A stretch of DNA of 64,000 bases from Spirometra erinaceieuropaei. Lineage: Eukaryota; Platyhelminthes; Cestoda; Diphyllobothriidea; Diphyllobothriidae. A model generated the notes under the pieces. The model did not search any database, had not been told where the DNA came from, and was given only the letters and a program-made list of their open reading frames with translations. Within the stretch, counting starts at the first letter, position 1; each line of letters begins with the position of its first letter. The position numbers were made by a program, and so were the translations under genes. Below, one piece after another: positions 35,385 through 44,827 of the stretch. The stretch lies in contig CACRXP010000312.1 in assembly GCA_902702965.1 (NCBI GenBank), positions 581,866 through 645,865 of the forward strand. The letters run 5' to 3'.

Positions 35385-36360
35385 CTAAAACAGAGGTGAA
35401 ACAGTTTGATCTGTTCAGTTCTCTACTCACACATCTAGTGGATGCGATTTGTCGAGTCGATGTCACATAAGTCCTCCAGAATGTCTGTCGGACACCAGTA
35501 GACCTCTCCAGGGGTCTGCGCCAACGTATGCTATCTACAACCAAAGCGGAGACTAAAAGACCGGCAAAGACACTAATACAGGCGCCCTGTCCTCCGTGGT
35601 CAACGTCAATCCACGTTGATGATCGTGCGGCGGCTAGGCGGGGAGAGCGTGTTCTTAGAGCGTTACGATTATCCAGAAGAAGGCATCAGACTGACGGATT
35701 TTATGTATACAGAAGATTTCGTTACCTTCTCTAGAACCGGTGGCTCTGGCGAACGCCGAGCTGGTGTCGACTGCATCCAGTTCTGCCGAGAGTCCGTAGG
35801 TCAGTGGTGACAACCGTTTTTGTAGGCTCACATACCAAGCTCACTTGGTCTCCAATCGGTGTGTGTTGCATTAATCGAGGGGTGGTGTCCCAGTTGGTCA
35901 GGTTGCTGGTTGCAGTGCGGCGGTACGTTCAAATGGCGTATGGGCAACTGCGACTCCGTGGACACACGTGAGTCCGGGTGGAAGTCGGTCGTTTGGCTGC
36001 AGATCACCGTGTCTGGAACCGCTCTCTTCGAAGGTGAATGACCTTGACGTCACGGACCAATGGCGGCAGACCGGTCATGATGGCTGTCCGCAATAATCGC
36101 ACGTCGCCTCGGCCCCCCCCCCCACATGGCAGTGATATGTTTTCCGCGTACACTCGATTTGCAAACATCACTCACAGCCCATGTCACCCTCCCCCTCCCC
36201 CCTTGCTCCAAGGGTCACAACACATCGACCTCATCATGCTTTTGGCATGGAAACGCTGTCTGTCAATCATCCCTGACACACGTACAAACCCTATCAACTT
36301 CTCATATTTTCATTTTTAGGCGACTACATGGCCTGATGACGAAATAGCGAATACATGCGA
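35385..36360 (+). mobile_element. P2 Penelope-like element, interrupted relic (copy P2d)
   Basis: 35,430-35,640 encodes the P2 tail after the nuclease core (THLVDAICRVDVT, a stop, then RTPVDLSRGLRQRML). It lines up with the P2b stretch RTPTCFSKGLRQPML. The P2 3' end appears only at about 36,270-36,360 (CATATTTTCATTTTTAGG, then CCTGATGACGAAATAGCG). The intervening ~630 bp is largely repeat Z, suggesting an insertion into P2d. The YIG core itself is not readable here. Confidence 0.5.
35640..36270 (+). repeat. Dispersed repeat Z, copy 1
   Basis: Shares an ordered series of blocks with 58,818-59,180: GAGAGTCC, AGTGGTGACA, TTTTGTAGGCTCA, GTGTGTGTTG, GAGGGGTG.TGTCCCA, GGGCAACTGCG, GACCGGT.ATGATGGCTG. 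Non-coding as far as can be seen. It ends near a C11 run at 36,113-36,123. The class is unknown. Confidence 0.55.
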
Positions 36361-38924
36361 TCGTCGACTTGACTCTTTTTTAAAATGAAAAAAGAATACT
36401 TTGGGTAAAGAGGTAGACGAAATATTGCGTGCGTATTGAATCTGGGCTGAAGGCTAATTGCCCATAAAATGGCACAAACGCCGCACACAGTCATTGTGGT
36501 CGGCAACCGTAAACGGGGGCACAGTGTCAGAAAAATGCCCTTCCCCCGACGGACTGAATTCGTTGGCCTCCCACGTCGCAATAGATGTTACAATTTTGCG
36601 ATATCTGTTTGACTTGTCGGTTAACGCAATATCTACCGCATTAATAGTGGTTTATGCAGAAAGCGTTTACTTTGCCATCCCGGCATGACCGTTGATCACC
36701 CCAAGGGGAAATGTTCCGCGATGATGCGACTAGGTTTGCTGCAATGAGTGAAAGACGCATAGTACGGGCGACATTTGTAGGCAATCCACCGTTCGATTAT
36801 GCCTTTGCGAAAATCTTTGTCGACTGTGAAATATACACAGCTTTCCTACTTTTTTAGTATTTAAAGTTCTAAATGAGATATATGCTGTAGGTTTATTGCC
36901 AAAAGGAGCGCTGAATATGTTGTGGCTTGTGAAACTGATAGCCAATAGGAACGAAGCTGGTCCAAACACGGTAACTACGCCTATAATATGCTAGCAAAAC
37001 TTGACGATCCAATAAAGAGAAAACTGATTTGCAAAAAATCGCATGAACACAGACACTAAGGAGCGGAAGGAGATTTGCAGATTAACCCTCCTACTCGCAA
37101 ATATATTCAGGCTGGCTACTTTCATGAGTCGCAACAACCGACTGGTCATTTTGCATCAACGCGTACCAAGCCTTATTGTCATGCCAAAAGGACACTCAAT
37201 GTTGCCGAGTCCCCGGATGAGGAGAGATAAAAGCCGTGAAAAAACGGATCCGGTGTGGTTATGTAACCCCGTCTGAAGCAAACAAATGCCAGCCACCTGT
37301 GATACGAGACCAGCGGTAATAGTGGTTTTTACAGATGGGGCCGGGAAATGCACAAGCGACGAGGTCAAGTAATTCTATGCAAAGAAAAGCTATTGGAAAT
37401 GCGCGATTGTACGTCGAGTCGTTAGAAACTGTTGCGCTAACCCCTAACCCTAACCGCTAATCGTAACTCTTACCCCTTACCGTAACTCAAAACACCTAAC
37501 CCGTAGCCATGACCCCTATCTCCAATTCCGACGGTATTCTGCCCATCAGCTGAGGCTATATAACCAGGTCTAACAAAACACGCTAATAAAACCAAGACCG
37601 ACACCCAAATGCAAATGTACTCCTCAGTGGTTAATAAGCACCAGCTTAAACAAAAGGGCATAAGGACCAGTAGATACAACGTCTAAGAAATGGAGTAACT
37701 ATAATAAGGTGTACGCAAACATAAACTTAGCAAAAATGGTTACCCCGGCACGTCCGCGTACACGGATTACCAACTAAAGAACGATGGCTAAGACCAAATG
37801 CGATGTCATACTCATTCGTGGCAAGAGGGTAGAGAAAAGTCACTCGACGATCGATGTGAGTAGTGCGTATTTCAGAGGCATTGAAAGACCTGCAGTCTGA
37901 GACTGTGGGGGAAGGTGGCATAAGAAGAGTTAGGTATAAGGGGTGTGCATATTTTTGGACGGGCGAGGTGATCCCTTTGAAACAGCAGTCTTAACGCGAT
38001 CACCCTCGACATCGGGCGATCCGGCAACTCTTGCTATTGTGTGAGCGCACCGTGAGCGGTCCATCACAGCGCGATTTAAGTGGAAAATGCACACGGACAC
38101 ATGCTGTCACGTCTTTCAAAACAGTATTACTCTTTTTCTTCTATGGCTTTGCCGACAATCGACCTCATATTAGATTACCTTACCATGCATTGTATTACAT
38201 ATTTTATAGGAGAGGCCGAACTACTGCTCTGTTTCGATCTTCCATGCTGTTTTCTTGGTGCGAAATAAGTAGCACAGAACATCATCCGGATGTTAAGTTA
38301 ATCAATTACACTTTTACGAAATTTACTCTCAATTTGCATTTTAACAATTACAAAAGAGATTACAGGGGACGGAATATCCTAGACTTAACAGATTTGATTA
38401 AACTGAACACTTTATATGAAATACGTTAATTCCCATTATGCATTATATACATCAGATCTACAGCGTACTCTGCACTCAAGGGCTAACACCAACAGTTAGA
38501 GCCTATTTTAAATACCATATAAATTATGGATAGCACCTTGTCAGTAAGTGCCCAATTTTAGATGGAATCGGACGATGCATGATCAATGAATTTCATAAAG
38601 ACTCCCTTGCTCACATTCATCTCATCAATGTCTGCCATCTCGGTGATTTAGTGGCCAATGACCCTCTAGAGACTCGCGCGTTAATTATTTCTGTGTAAGT
38701 AGGGTCATGCCCGGTTGGAAAAAACCCTCCATACGCAACTGACTAACAATGCGGTCCCGAAAAATGGGTACTCTTAGCATAAATCACGAAACTGGGACAT
38801 CACTGCAACGTGGGCTGCCTGTCAGCCGATCGGAACAAGGAGGAACGTGTACTTCACGTCGCCGACCTAAGAGTCCACTTGCTCATACTGTACTTAATTG
38901 TCGGTTGGTTACGGTAAATGCGCT
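36361..38924. other. Intergenic DNA with a telomere-like tract
   Basis: No gene is recognised. The 132-codon frame at 38,031-38,429 is AT-rich, motif-free and probably chance. Confidence 0.5.
37437..37508. repeat. Degenerate interstitial telomere-like repeat
   Basis: Contains CTAACCCCTAACCCTAACCG and further CTAA/CTTACCC-type units, i.e. the complement of TTAGGG repeats with errors. TTAGGG is the usual animal and flatworm telomere unit. The tract is short, so it is an internal relic, not a chromosome end. Confidence 0.6.
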
Positions 38925-39870
38925 ATTTCACGAAATGTTTAGTAGCATATTGAAACGCATTTTCTACTCGAAGAAATAATTTTAGTTGAGTTGTGATATT
39001 GATTATCGTAGAGTCTATTCCAAAGGTGGTCTAGTCACGCTAGGATGCCAGCATTTGAACGAATTTATCCTCTGGCCGCTTGAAAAATAGTTTCCTGTAC
39101 AGAGGGACATCTTATTCACTGTGAATTTTTCCTATTGATTTTCGATGCTTCCGGAATTTCTAATGCGTTTCACAGAAACTATGCCTAATAATGTTCGTTA
39201 ATTTACTCCCGTCATATAAAAATACGTCTCTTTTATAATTAGTATCTGAACAACGATTTTAATCAGATCTTAAATTTTTTCTTTAATTCCCTTATAATTC
39301 TGAACCTAATAGACCGCCAAATTTGCATTAAGTGCTTCGAGAAGAAATTCAAATATTCGTACACTCTACTAGAAGGATATCATGTAGGGTACACAAAATC
39401 GTGCGGTACACATAAAATGTATTGCACGTTCAGAAGCGACTAATAAATGTATATATACGATGTTTTATAATTAGACATTTTACGGTCTTAAAAATTGTCA
39501 CGACAAAACTTGGTTAAGTCCGAGCCTATTCTTTTTCCAAGCATAGATTTTTACGCGTGACGCAATTTCTCCCCAAAGGCATTAAAAGCTGATATTGTTA
39601 GCATGTTCTCTATGAAACACGTTTGAGTTCACAATGCATTAATTATCAGTGAGAACATCTTATACGAAGTAAAAAAGATATTTTTACAGACCCTAGTCTT
39701 GCTGGAAAGGAAGCTTCTTCAAAAGCCAGCTTCCTGACCCGGTTTAAATACGGTGGCGCTTTTCTACGAGGTAAATAACTTCAAGTCAGTGCTTGTGTGA
39801 TCGTTGACAATCGAAAATGTACCTCAAAGCTTCAAGTAGCATGAGCTCAATGGACGTAATTTGAACGTTA
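38925..39870. mobile_element. Decayed M2-type foldback element
   Basis: The order of blocks follows M2: CACGAAATGTTTAG, GAAACGCATTTTCTACTCGA, GTTGTGATATTGATTATCG, then the right half with TTTTACGGTCTTAAAAATTG and CTTCTTCAAAAGCCAGCTTC. Many substitutions; the ends are uncertain. Confidence 0.5.
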
Positions 39871-42244
39871 TCATCAGTTGTACAGGTTCAATGCCCGATT
39901 CCACTGAATTGGCCTGAAACACGTTAATCGACATTACTCCTGACGTTTGAATTATCGTTTAATGTGTGTAATCTAAAATCATCTCCGCGATGTTTGCGGG
40001 TTTTTTCCATGTTCCTTTTTCTGATCCATAATGTCGTGCTTAACTGAACTGGGTGTTCGAGACGATAATGCTTTAACAGCTTGCTTTCTGTCCATGGCAT
40101 TTCCAAATGTCATATTGACGCTACCCAAAAATCTTTTTTGGGAAATAAGAGAGGGTATCAGTTATAATATGCACTTATGGGGGGATCCTTTCACCGGTTC
40201 TCGTTTTGTACTCGTAAATTGCGCGGCATCACTAGTAGTTTAAACAAATTCTCGTTTGTAGGCTTTATTATCATGTTCAATGACAATAGTACATAGATCT
40301 ACATGTCTAATTATTTAAAAGTCTTAAACTCTACAGGTTTCTAAAACTAATCTGTTTGTTTACGTCCTGCTTCACTTGATTTACGTGGAGCAAAAAACAA
40401 TTTTCCAGCGCTATAGGAGCTGCTTTATAAAATTCGCGAGGTACTGCAAGTCCGCTGTTTATGAAAACTATGCTCAAATTGATTTATCCAGTATAGAACG
40501 GTTTTTAATATGGAACATTTCGCGAAAATAAGATAACGTAGGGTTTTGATGAAGTCTGTGTGGATCCTACCTAATCCATTTTCAATGAGCCAAATCTGCA
40601 TGAAAAAGTGTATGTTTCTGAACTGTTTACGCAAATAAACAAGGTGGACAAAGTGTTTTTTACATAAAATTAGCACCTCAGTCTCCGTCTTAACAAAGGA
40701 TCTGCATTTGTATGGATAACAAACAATTCTGATAAATTTCAATTTTCATTTATGTTTAGTTATATGTGATTGCTAGGGAGGAAACTTTTTTCTGACAATT
40801 ATCGCCAGATCTCTGATGACGCATATTGCAAAACATATATTGCTTATCAAGTTTGCCGATAAAATTCAACTTCTTTATCATGGACCATTAAATGTGTACA
40901 GCATGTTTGCGACATGTTTTGCACGACAGTTTCAGAAAAAATGGTCGGCTGAAACTGAGGTTTTCCTTCATTGCAGATATGTCTTACGAACCCATTAATT
41001 TCCTTTTTTGTACAACCTTGCTGTAAGGCTCATAATATATATCTTCTTCGTCATGTAATAATTTCGATACAGTATGATGCTTTGGTTGAATTAATCTCTT
41101 TTGTAGCTGAAAGGTTGGTTTTTACATTACTCAAACACTGCTCTAGTTTTTGCACCAATGACTTTTTAGCCACATGGACATGTCTTTATTGTCACTTCGA
41201 ATAAGCCACTAATTTAGCGCCTGCGCATATGGGTCATCAGCACAAATTATCACTGAATTTACTTGTGATTATTTCTACTTGGCTGACTGTCATTGCTGGC
41301 GCCCAATTCAACAGAAGTATTATTACTGATCATACCTCAACGGTAAAACTAATTTAAGTATGAAGTTATTACCGTCTTTAGGATGACTTTGCCCTCAGGC
41401 CTGCGTTAATGTATTCACTAAATGAGCAGAATTCTAGCTAGCGCTTTTACCACCCAGGGGTGATTATCCACGGCTGAACGGAACATCTGAAATGTACAAT
41501 TACCTGAGATCAAAGGGAAGTTGAAAACAAAGCGTAGCTCTTTAAATAATTAACACACATCCAAAATAGTCCATAAAGTCGAAATCGCACATAGCTTTCC
41601 GAGTTTAGAAGGTTGCCAGCAATGTCCAAGTTCCGTTTAATAATACTTCTGAATGTTAATAAACTGAAGCAAATGTTTTTGATGACCGCTTTGCTGAAAC
41701 CGGTAAGATATTGAATTTCGTTCTGATTATTAAATAGAAGAAAAATGCAATAAATATGTTGTCTTGCATGCCTGAATGAAACATGTATACTGCTTGCATT
41801 CGCGAACAAAAACCAAATTAAATACTTTGGCTAAGAGAACTGGTTACCTGTACGCAGGAAAAAGTGTTGAGCAAGTATCTGGAAGTAGTTTATTAAATTT
41901 ATAAAAAATAACGTGCAGAGTAGATGAAAACACCTCCAAAACATTTAAGGAAGATTGCATAAGTCGGAAAAATCAAGACCACAGAGTAAGCGATACTGGT
42001 CCCCGGTAAAAATAATGGGGATGTTTGAGATTATCGAATGATTAATAGAAAAAATAACGCAAGAAATAAGTAAAAGGTTTGGTCAACAAAAATACATAAA
42101 TGCGGAGGTCAACAGAACATTGGACGGAAAATTTAGATAAATCAACATGTTTACATAATTAAGAATGCATATCAGATTGGTAAAATTATCCTGTTATATA
42201 TGCACATGTATATATAATGGTAGGGGGCGCTCAACGTTGTATAT
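39871..42244. other. AT-rich intergenic DNA, nothing recognised
   Basis: Frames of 60-105 codons on both strands without motifs. Confidence 0.5.
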
Positions 42245-42432
42245 TCCCGATCGAAAACCGACAGGGCAACGGGCTCGTGGCCCGGTGGGTGGAGGCGTGG
42301 ACATCTAAACCAACAGGTCGCGAGTTCGAGGTTCGGGTGTTCCACAATTCGGGCTTGGGTATGGCTGGCTGACGTCGGCTAATAAGACAGAAATGGTCAT
42401 TCCAGTCTCCCTTGTCTTTGTCGGTAATACTA
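42245..42432 (+). repeat. SINE-1 copy e, with a different tRNA-like head
   Basis: The tail is SINE-1 (CGGGCTTGGGTATGGCTGGC...CCAGTCTCCCTTGTCTTTGT). The head, however, reads GGCTCGTGGCCCGGTGGGTG...GTCGCGAGTTCGAG, not the GTGGCTCAATGG...GGTTCGAATC of copy b. It precedes a (TA)n tract and faces SINE-1 copy f across PLE copy B. Confidence 0.7.
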
Positions 42433-42454
42433 TTCTGCGTGCGCCCACTGACAT

Positions 42455-42470
42455 AATATATATATATATA
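42455..42470. repeat. (TA)n tract
   Basis: A short AT dinucleotide run between SINE-1 copy e and the left end of PLE copy B. A matching tract lies at the other end (44,567-44,597). Confidence 0.9.
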
Positions 42471-42542
42471 GGCAAAAATGCTGATCCCAGGTGTTAATAT
42501 GGAAGAGGAGGATGAAACGACCTCTGGGGAAGAAGGTTTATT

Positions 42543-42586
42543 CATCTGACGTTTCGTGTTCATACTCGAGCACATCTTCGGAGATA
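42543..42586 (-). ncRNA. Hammerhead ribozyme-like motif, left arm of copy B (H6)
   Basis: Minus-sense twin of 44,481-44,524. Helix I TATCT/AGATG (five pairs, last G-U), core box CCGAAGA, unpaired T, helix II GTG/CAC with a long loop, GAAA, then CGTC as cleavage site. The U4-to-C change in the CTGANGA box is the only core deviation visible. Confidence 0.6.
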
Positions 42587-42629
42587 GGCTGAGCGAGAAA
42601 TACAGGGATTAAATAGGCCATCTGCACTC

Positions 42630-44276
42630 TCACCCGATAGGTTCGTCCCGTTCGCTTCTCGTTGGCCCCCCTCTCGCGCGTAGATGGTGCCTGACGGCCT
42701 CGTATGGCGCTGGCAAATCGATACTTCGGTTGATAGAGTTCGTGTCTGATTTCCAGGAGTCGATTACTTCCCTCGCCAGTTTGCTTTCGGCTCGGCCGAG
42801 CTCCTGGGCGTCGTCAAAGTCGAACTTGTGATTGTTTTCCAGGCAGTGCATGGCGACATGCGATAGTACGTCCTTTCGCCTTACGGCCAAAGTGTGCTCA
42901 TGCATGCGCGTTCTTAGGCGTTTGTCGGTCATGCCACAGTAGTTGGCTGGACAGTCCAGACATTTGACGCGGTAAATGACGCCTGACGTGTCTGCAGGTG
43001 GTAGCCGGTCCTTGGGCTGCATGATTAAGCGGCGGATGGTGGCCTCCGGTCGGTGACCAACGCCCACGCCTAGCGGCCTTAGTATGCGCTCAGTGGCTTC
43101 GGAGACGTTACTCACGTAGGGCAAGACACGGAAGATTTCTGGTCTTTGTTTCTTCTCACCGTCCGTCTTCGTGTGCCTTCGGTACAAGCATTTGTTCACA
43201 AAACTGCGTGGATATCCATTGGCAAGGAAGAGGCGCCATAGGGTTTTACGCTCCCGCAGCTTCTCGGCTTCTGTGCTGCAGTGTGTGTGGATGCGGCGAA
43301 AAAGGGTCCGGACACAACTGCGCTTATGCGACAGGGGGTGATTGCTGTCGTAATGAAGAATTTTCTCCGTGTCTGTCGCCTTTCGAAAGACACCAGTCTG
43401 GAGAGTTCCGTCTTCCTGCCTCGATACCTGGACGTCGAGGAAAGGGAGCACTCCGTTATTTTATTCCTCCATGGTAAATTGGATTTGTGGAAAAACTGAG
43501 TCCAATTGTCTTTTAAAGTTGTCTTTCGCGTCTCGGTGTAAGATGACAAAGGTGTCGTCTACGTAGCGCATCCAGAATTTCGGCTTGTATGTCTGGAAGA
43601 CCCGCGTTTCCATTTCCTGCAAGACCGCCTCAGCCAGGTAGCCGGAGATTGGGGACCACATTGGGGCTCCTTGGATTTGCTCGTAAATTTGGCCGTTAAA
43701 CGTGAAGTACGTGTGTAAACAGTAGTCCAGCAGTTCCATCGCGTGCCTCCTCTTAAAAGGTTTTCCTTCTTCGTCGTACCTTTTCTTCAGTAGGTCATCG
43801 ACAGCTCTCATGGCCAATTCTTTAGGGATGGAGGTGAATAGAGAGACGACGTCAAAAGATACCATTATTTCGTCGGGGGCTATTGTGACGTCTTTTAGTC
43901 TTTCCAGGAAGTGTGTTGACGATACAGCTGTGTGTTCTGAGCCGTCCGTCAGCTTCTGCAAATGCTTGGCAAGGCATTTAGCCAGTCCGTATGTAGGCGT
44001 GCCTTTCAGCGCCACAATGGGCCTTAGGGGGACATTTGGCTTGTGGATTTTCGGCAAACCATCAAAGCGCGCTAGGGCAGCATCTTGGGGTTTCATTTGT
44101 CTCCAATCCTTTTTTGATATTGCCTTTTCTTTCCTCATCTGGTTCAGGCTCTTGTTGATTTGGCCTACCAGTGCTTTCTTGGGGTCGGAATCGATGACTT
44201 TATACGATTGTTCGTCATTTAGTAGCTGCTGCGCTTTGGTAACGTACTCCGACTTGTCTAGCACTACGGTTGCCCG
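42630..44276 (-). pseudogene. PLE copy B RT + GIY-YIG reading frame, one internal stop
   Basis: The best-preserved PLE frame in the window. Minus-strand order: RATVVLDKSEY (truncated start), FDGLPKIHKPNVPLRPIV, motif A VSFDVVSLFTSIP, motif B as GAPMWSPISG (the usual Gly after Met is Trp), motif C RYVDDTFVI. A single in-frame TAA at 43,461-43,463 follows FTMEE. The frame then resumes with VLPFLDVQV, NSNHPLSHKRSC, LPYVSNVSEA, GVGVGHRPEATIRR, the nuclease GVIYRVKCLDC...NYCGMTDKRLRTRMHEH (YIG is YCG) and the C-terminus SINRSIDLPAPYEAVRHHLR. Other than the stop there is no frameshift. The missing N-terminus, the stop and the Trp in motif B argue against activity. Confidence 0.92.
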
Positions 44277-44480
44277 CCGAAAGCAAACTGGCGAGGGAAG
44301 TAATCGACTCCTGGAAATCAGACACGAACTCTATCAACCGAAGTATCGATTTGCCAGCGCCATACGAGGCCGTCAGGCACCATCTACGCGCGAGAGGGGG
44401 GCCAACGAGAAGCGAACGGGACGAACCTATCGGGTGAGAGTGCAGATGGCCTATTTAAACCCTGTATTTCTCGCTCAGCC

Positions 44481-44524
44481 TATCTCCGAAGATGTGCTCG
44501 AGTATGAACACGAAACGTCAGATG
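44481..44524 (+). ncRNA. Hammerhead ribozyme-like motif, right arm of copy B (H7)
   Basis: Same elements in plus sense: TATCT, CCGAAGA, T, GTG...CAC, GAAA, CGTC, AGATG. A TATTTAAA sits at 44,452-44,459, 26 nt upstream, matching the TATAAATA of other P1 ends. Confidence 0.6.
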
Positions 44525-44566
44525 AATAAAACTTCTTCACCAGAGATCGCCTCATCCTCCTCTTCC

Positions 44567-44597
44567 ATATATATATACGTATATATATATATATATA
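44567..44597. repeat. (TA)n tract
   Basis: An AT dinucleotide run, interrupted by CG, immediately outside the right arm of PLE copy B and before SINE-1 copy f. Confidence 0.9.
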
Positions 44598-44606
44598 GAT
44601 AAGATG

Positions 44607-44716
44607 ATACCGACAAAGACAAGGGAGACTGGAATGACCATTCCTGTCTTATTAGCCGTCATCAGCCAGTCATACACATGTTCCGTAATCTGATCGGTGA
44701 GCGCCCACTGTCATAG
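44607..44716 (-). repeat. SINE-1 copy f, tail plus linker
   Basis: Minus-oriented tail (GACAAAGACAAGGGAGACTG...CATTCCTGTCTTATTAGCCG...CAGCCAGTCATAC) joined to GTTCCGTAATCTGATCGGTG...GCGCCCACTGTCATA. The linker also occurs at 47,910-47,940 and in part at 14,362. The tRNA-like head is deleted. Confidence 0.7.
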
Positions 44717-44759
44717 ATATATATATATATATATATATACATTTATATATATATATATA
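44717..44759. repeat. (TA)n tract
   Basis: A 43-base AT dinucleotide run with one CATTTA interruption, marking the boundary of the 3' side of PLE copy C. Confidence 0.9.
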
Positions 44760-44771
44760 CTATGAAGACAA

Positions 44772-44800
44772 GAATTTGTAACGTGTGCATTACTCAGAAG
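44772..44800 (-). ncRNA. Eroded hammerhead-like hairpin at the 3' end of copy C
   Basis: Minus strand: CTGA, then GTAA...TTAC (4-bp stem around TGCACACG) followed by AAATTC. The position, between the nuclease frame and a (TA)n tract, is the same as for H6. The CTGANGA box is incomplete and GAAA has changed, so this is a relic at best. Confidence 0.3.
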
Positions 44801-44827
44801 AAAAAAAGAGGTTTTCTAAAAGTACGC

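Larger units (their letters stand above)
42497..44570 (-). mobile_element. PLE copy B with 294-bp terminal inverted arms
   Basis: The left arm 42,497-42,790 is the minus-sense 3' end of the element. The right arm 44,277-44,570 is the same 294 bp in plus sense. Between them lies the minus-sense body, truncated at the start codon side inside the conserved KG-RATVVLDK stretch (junction at 44,276/44,277). Both arms carry a hammerhead-like motif and the last codons of the nuclease. The arms appear nearly identical by eye, which suggests they arose together or recently. (TA)n tracts and oppositely oriented SINE-1 copies flank both sides. Confidence 0.85.

Noticed and set aside
38031..38429. 132-codon plus-strand frame
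   Set aside because: AT-rich, no motif, no splice or start support; expected by chance in this much DNA.
43810..44529. 239-codon plus-strand frame
   Set aside because: It runs antisense through the RT of copy B and then through the inverted tail; no protein of its own.
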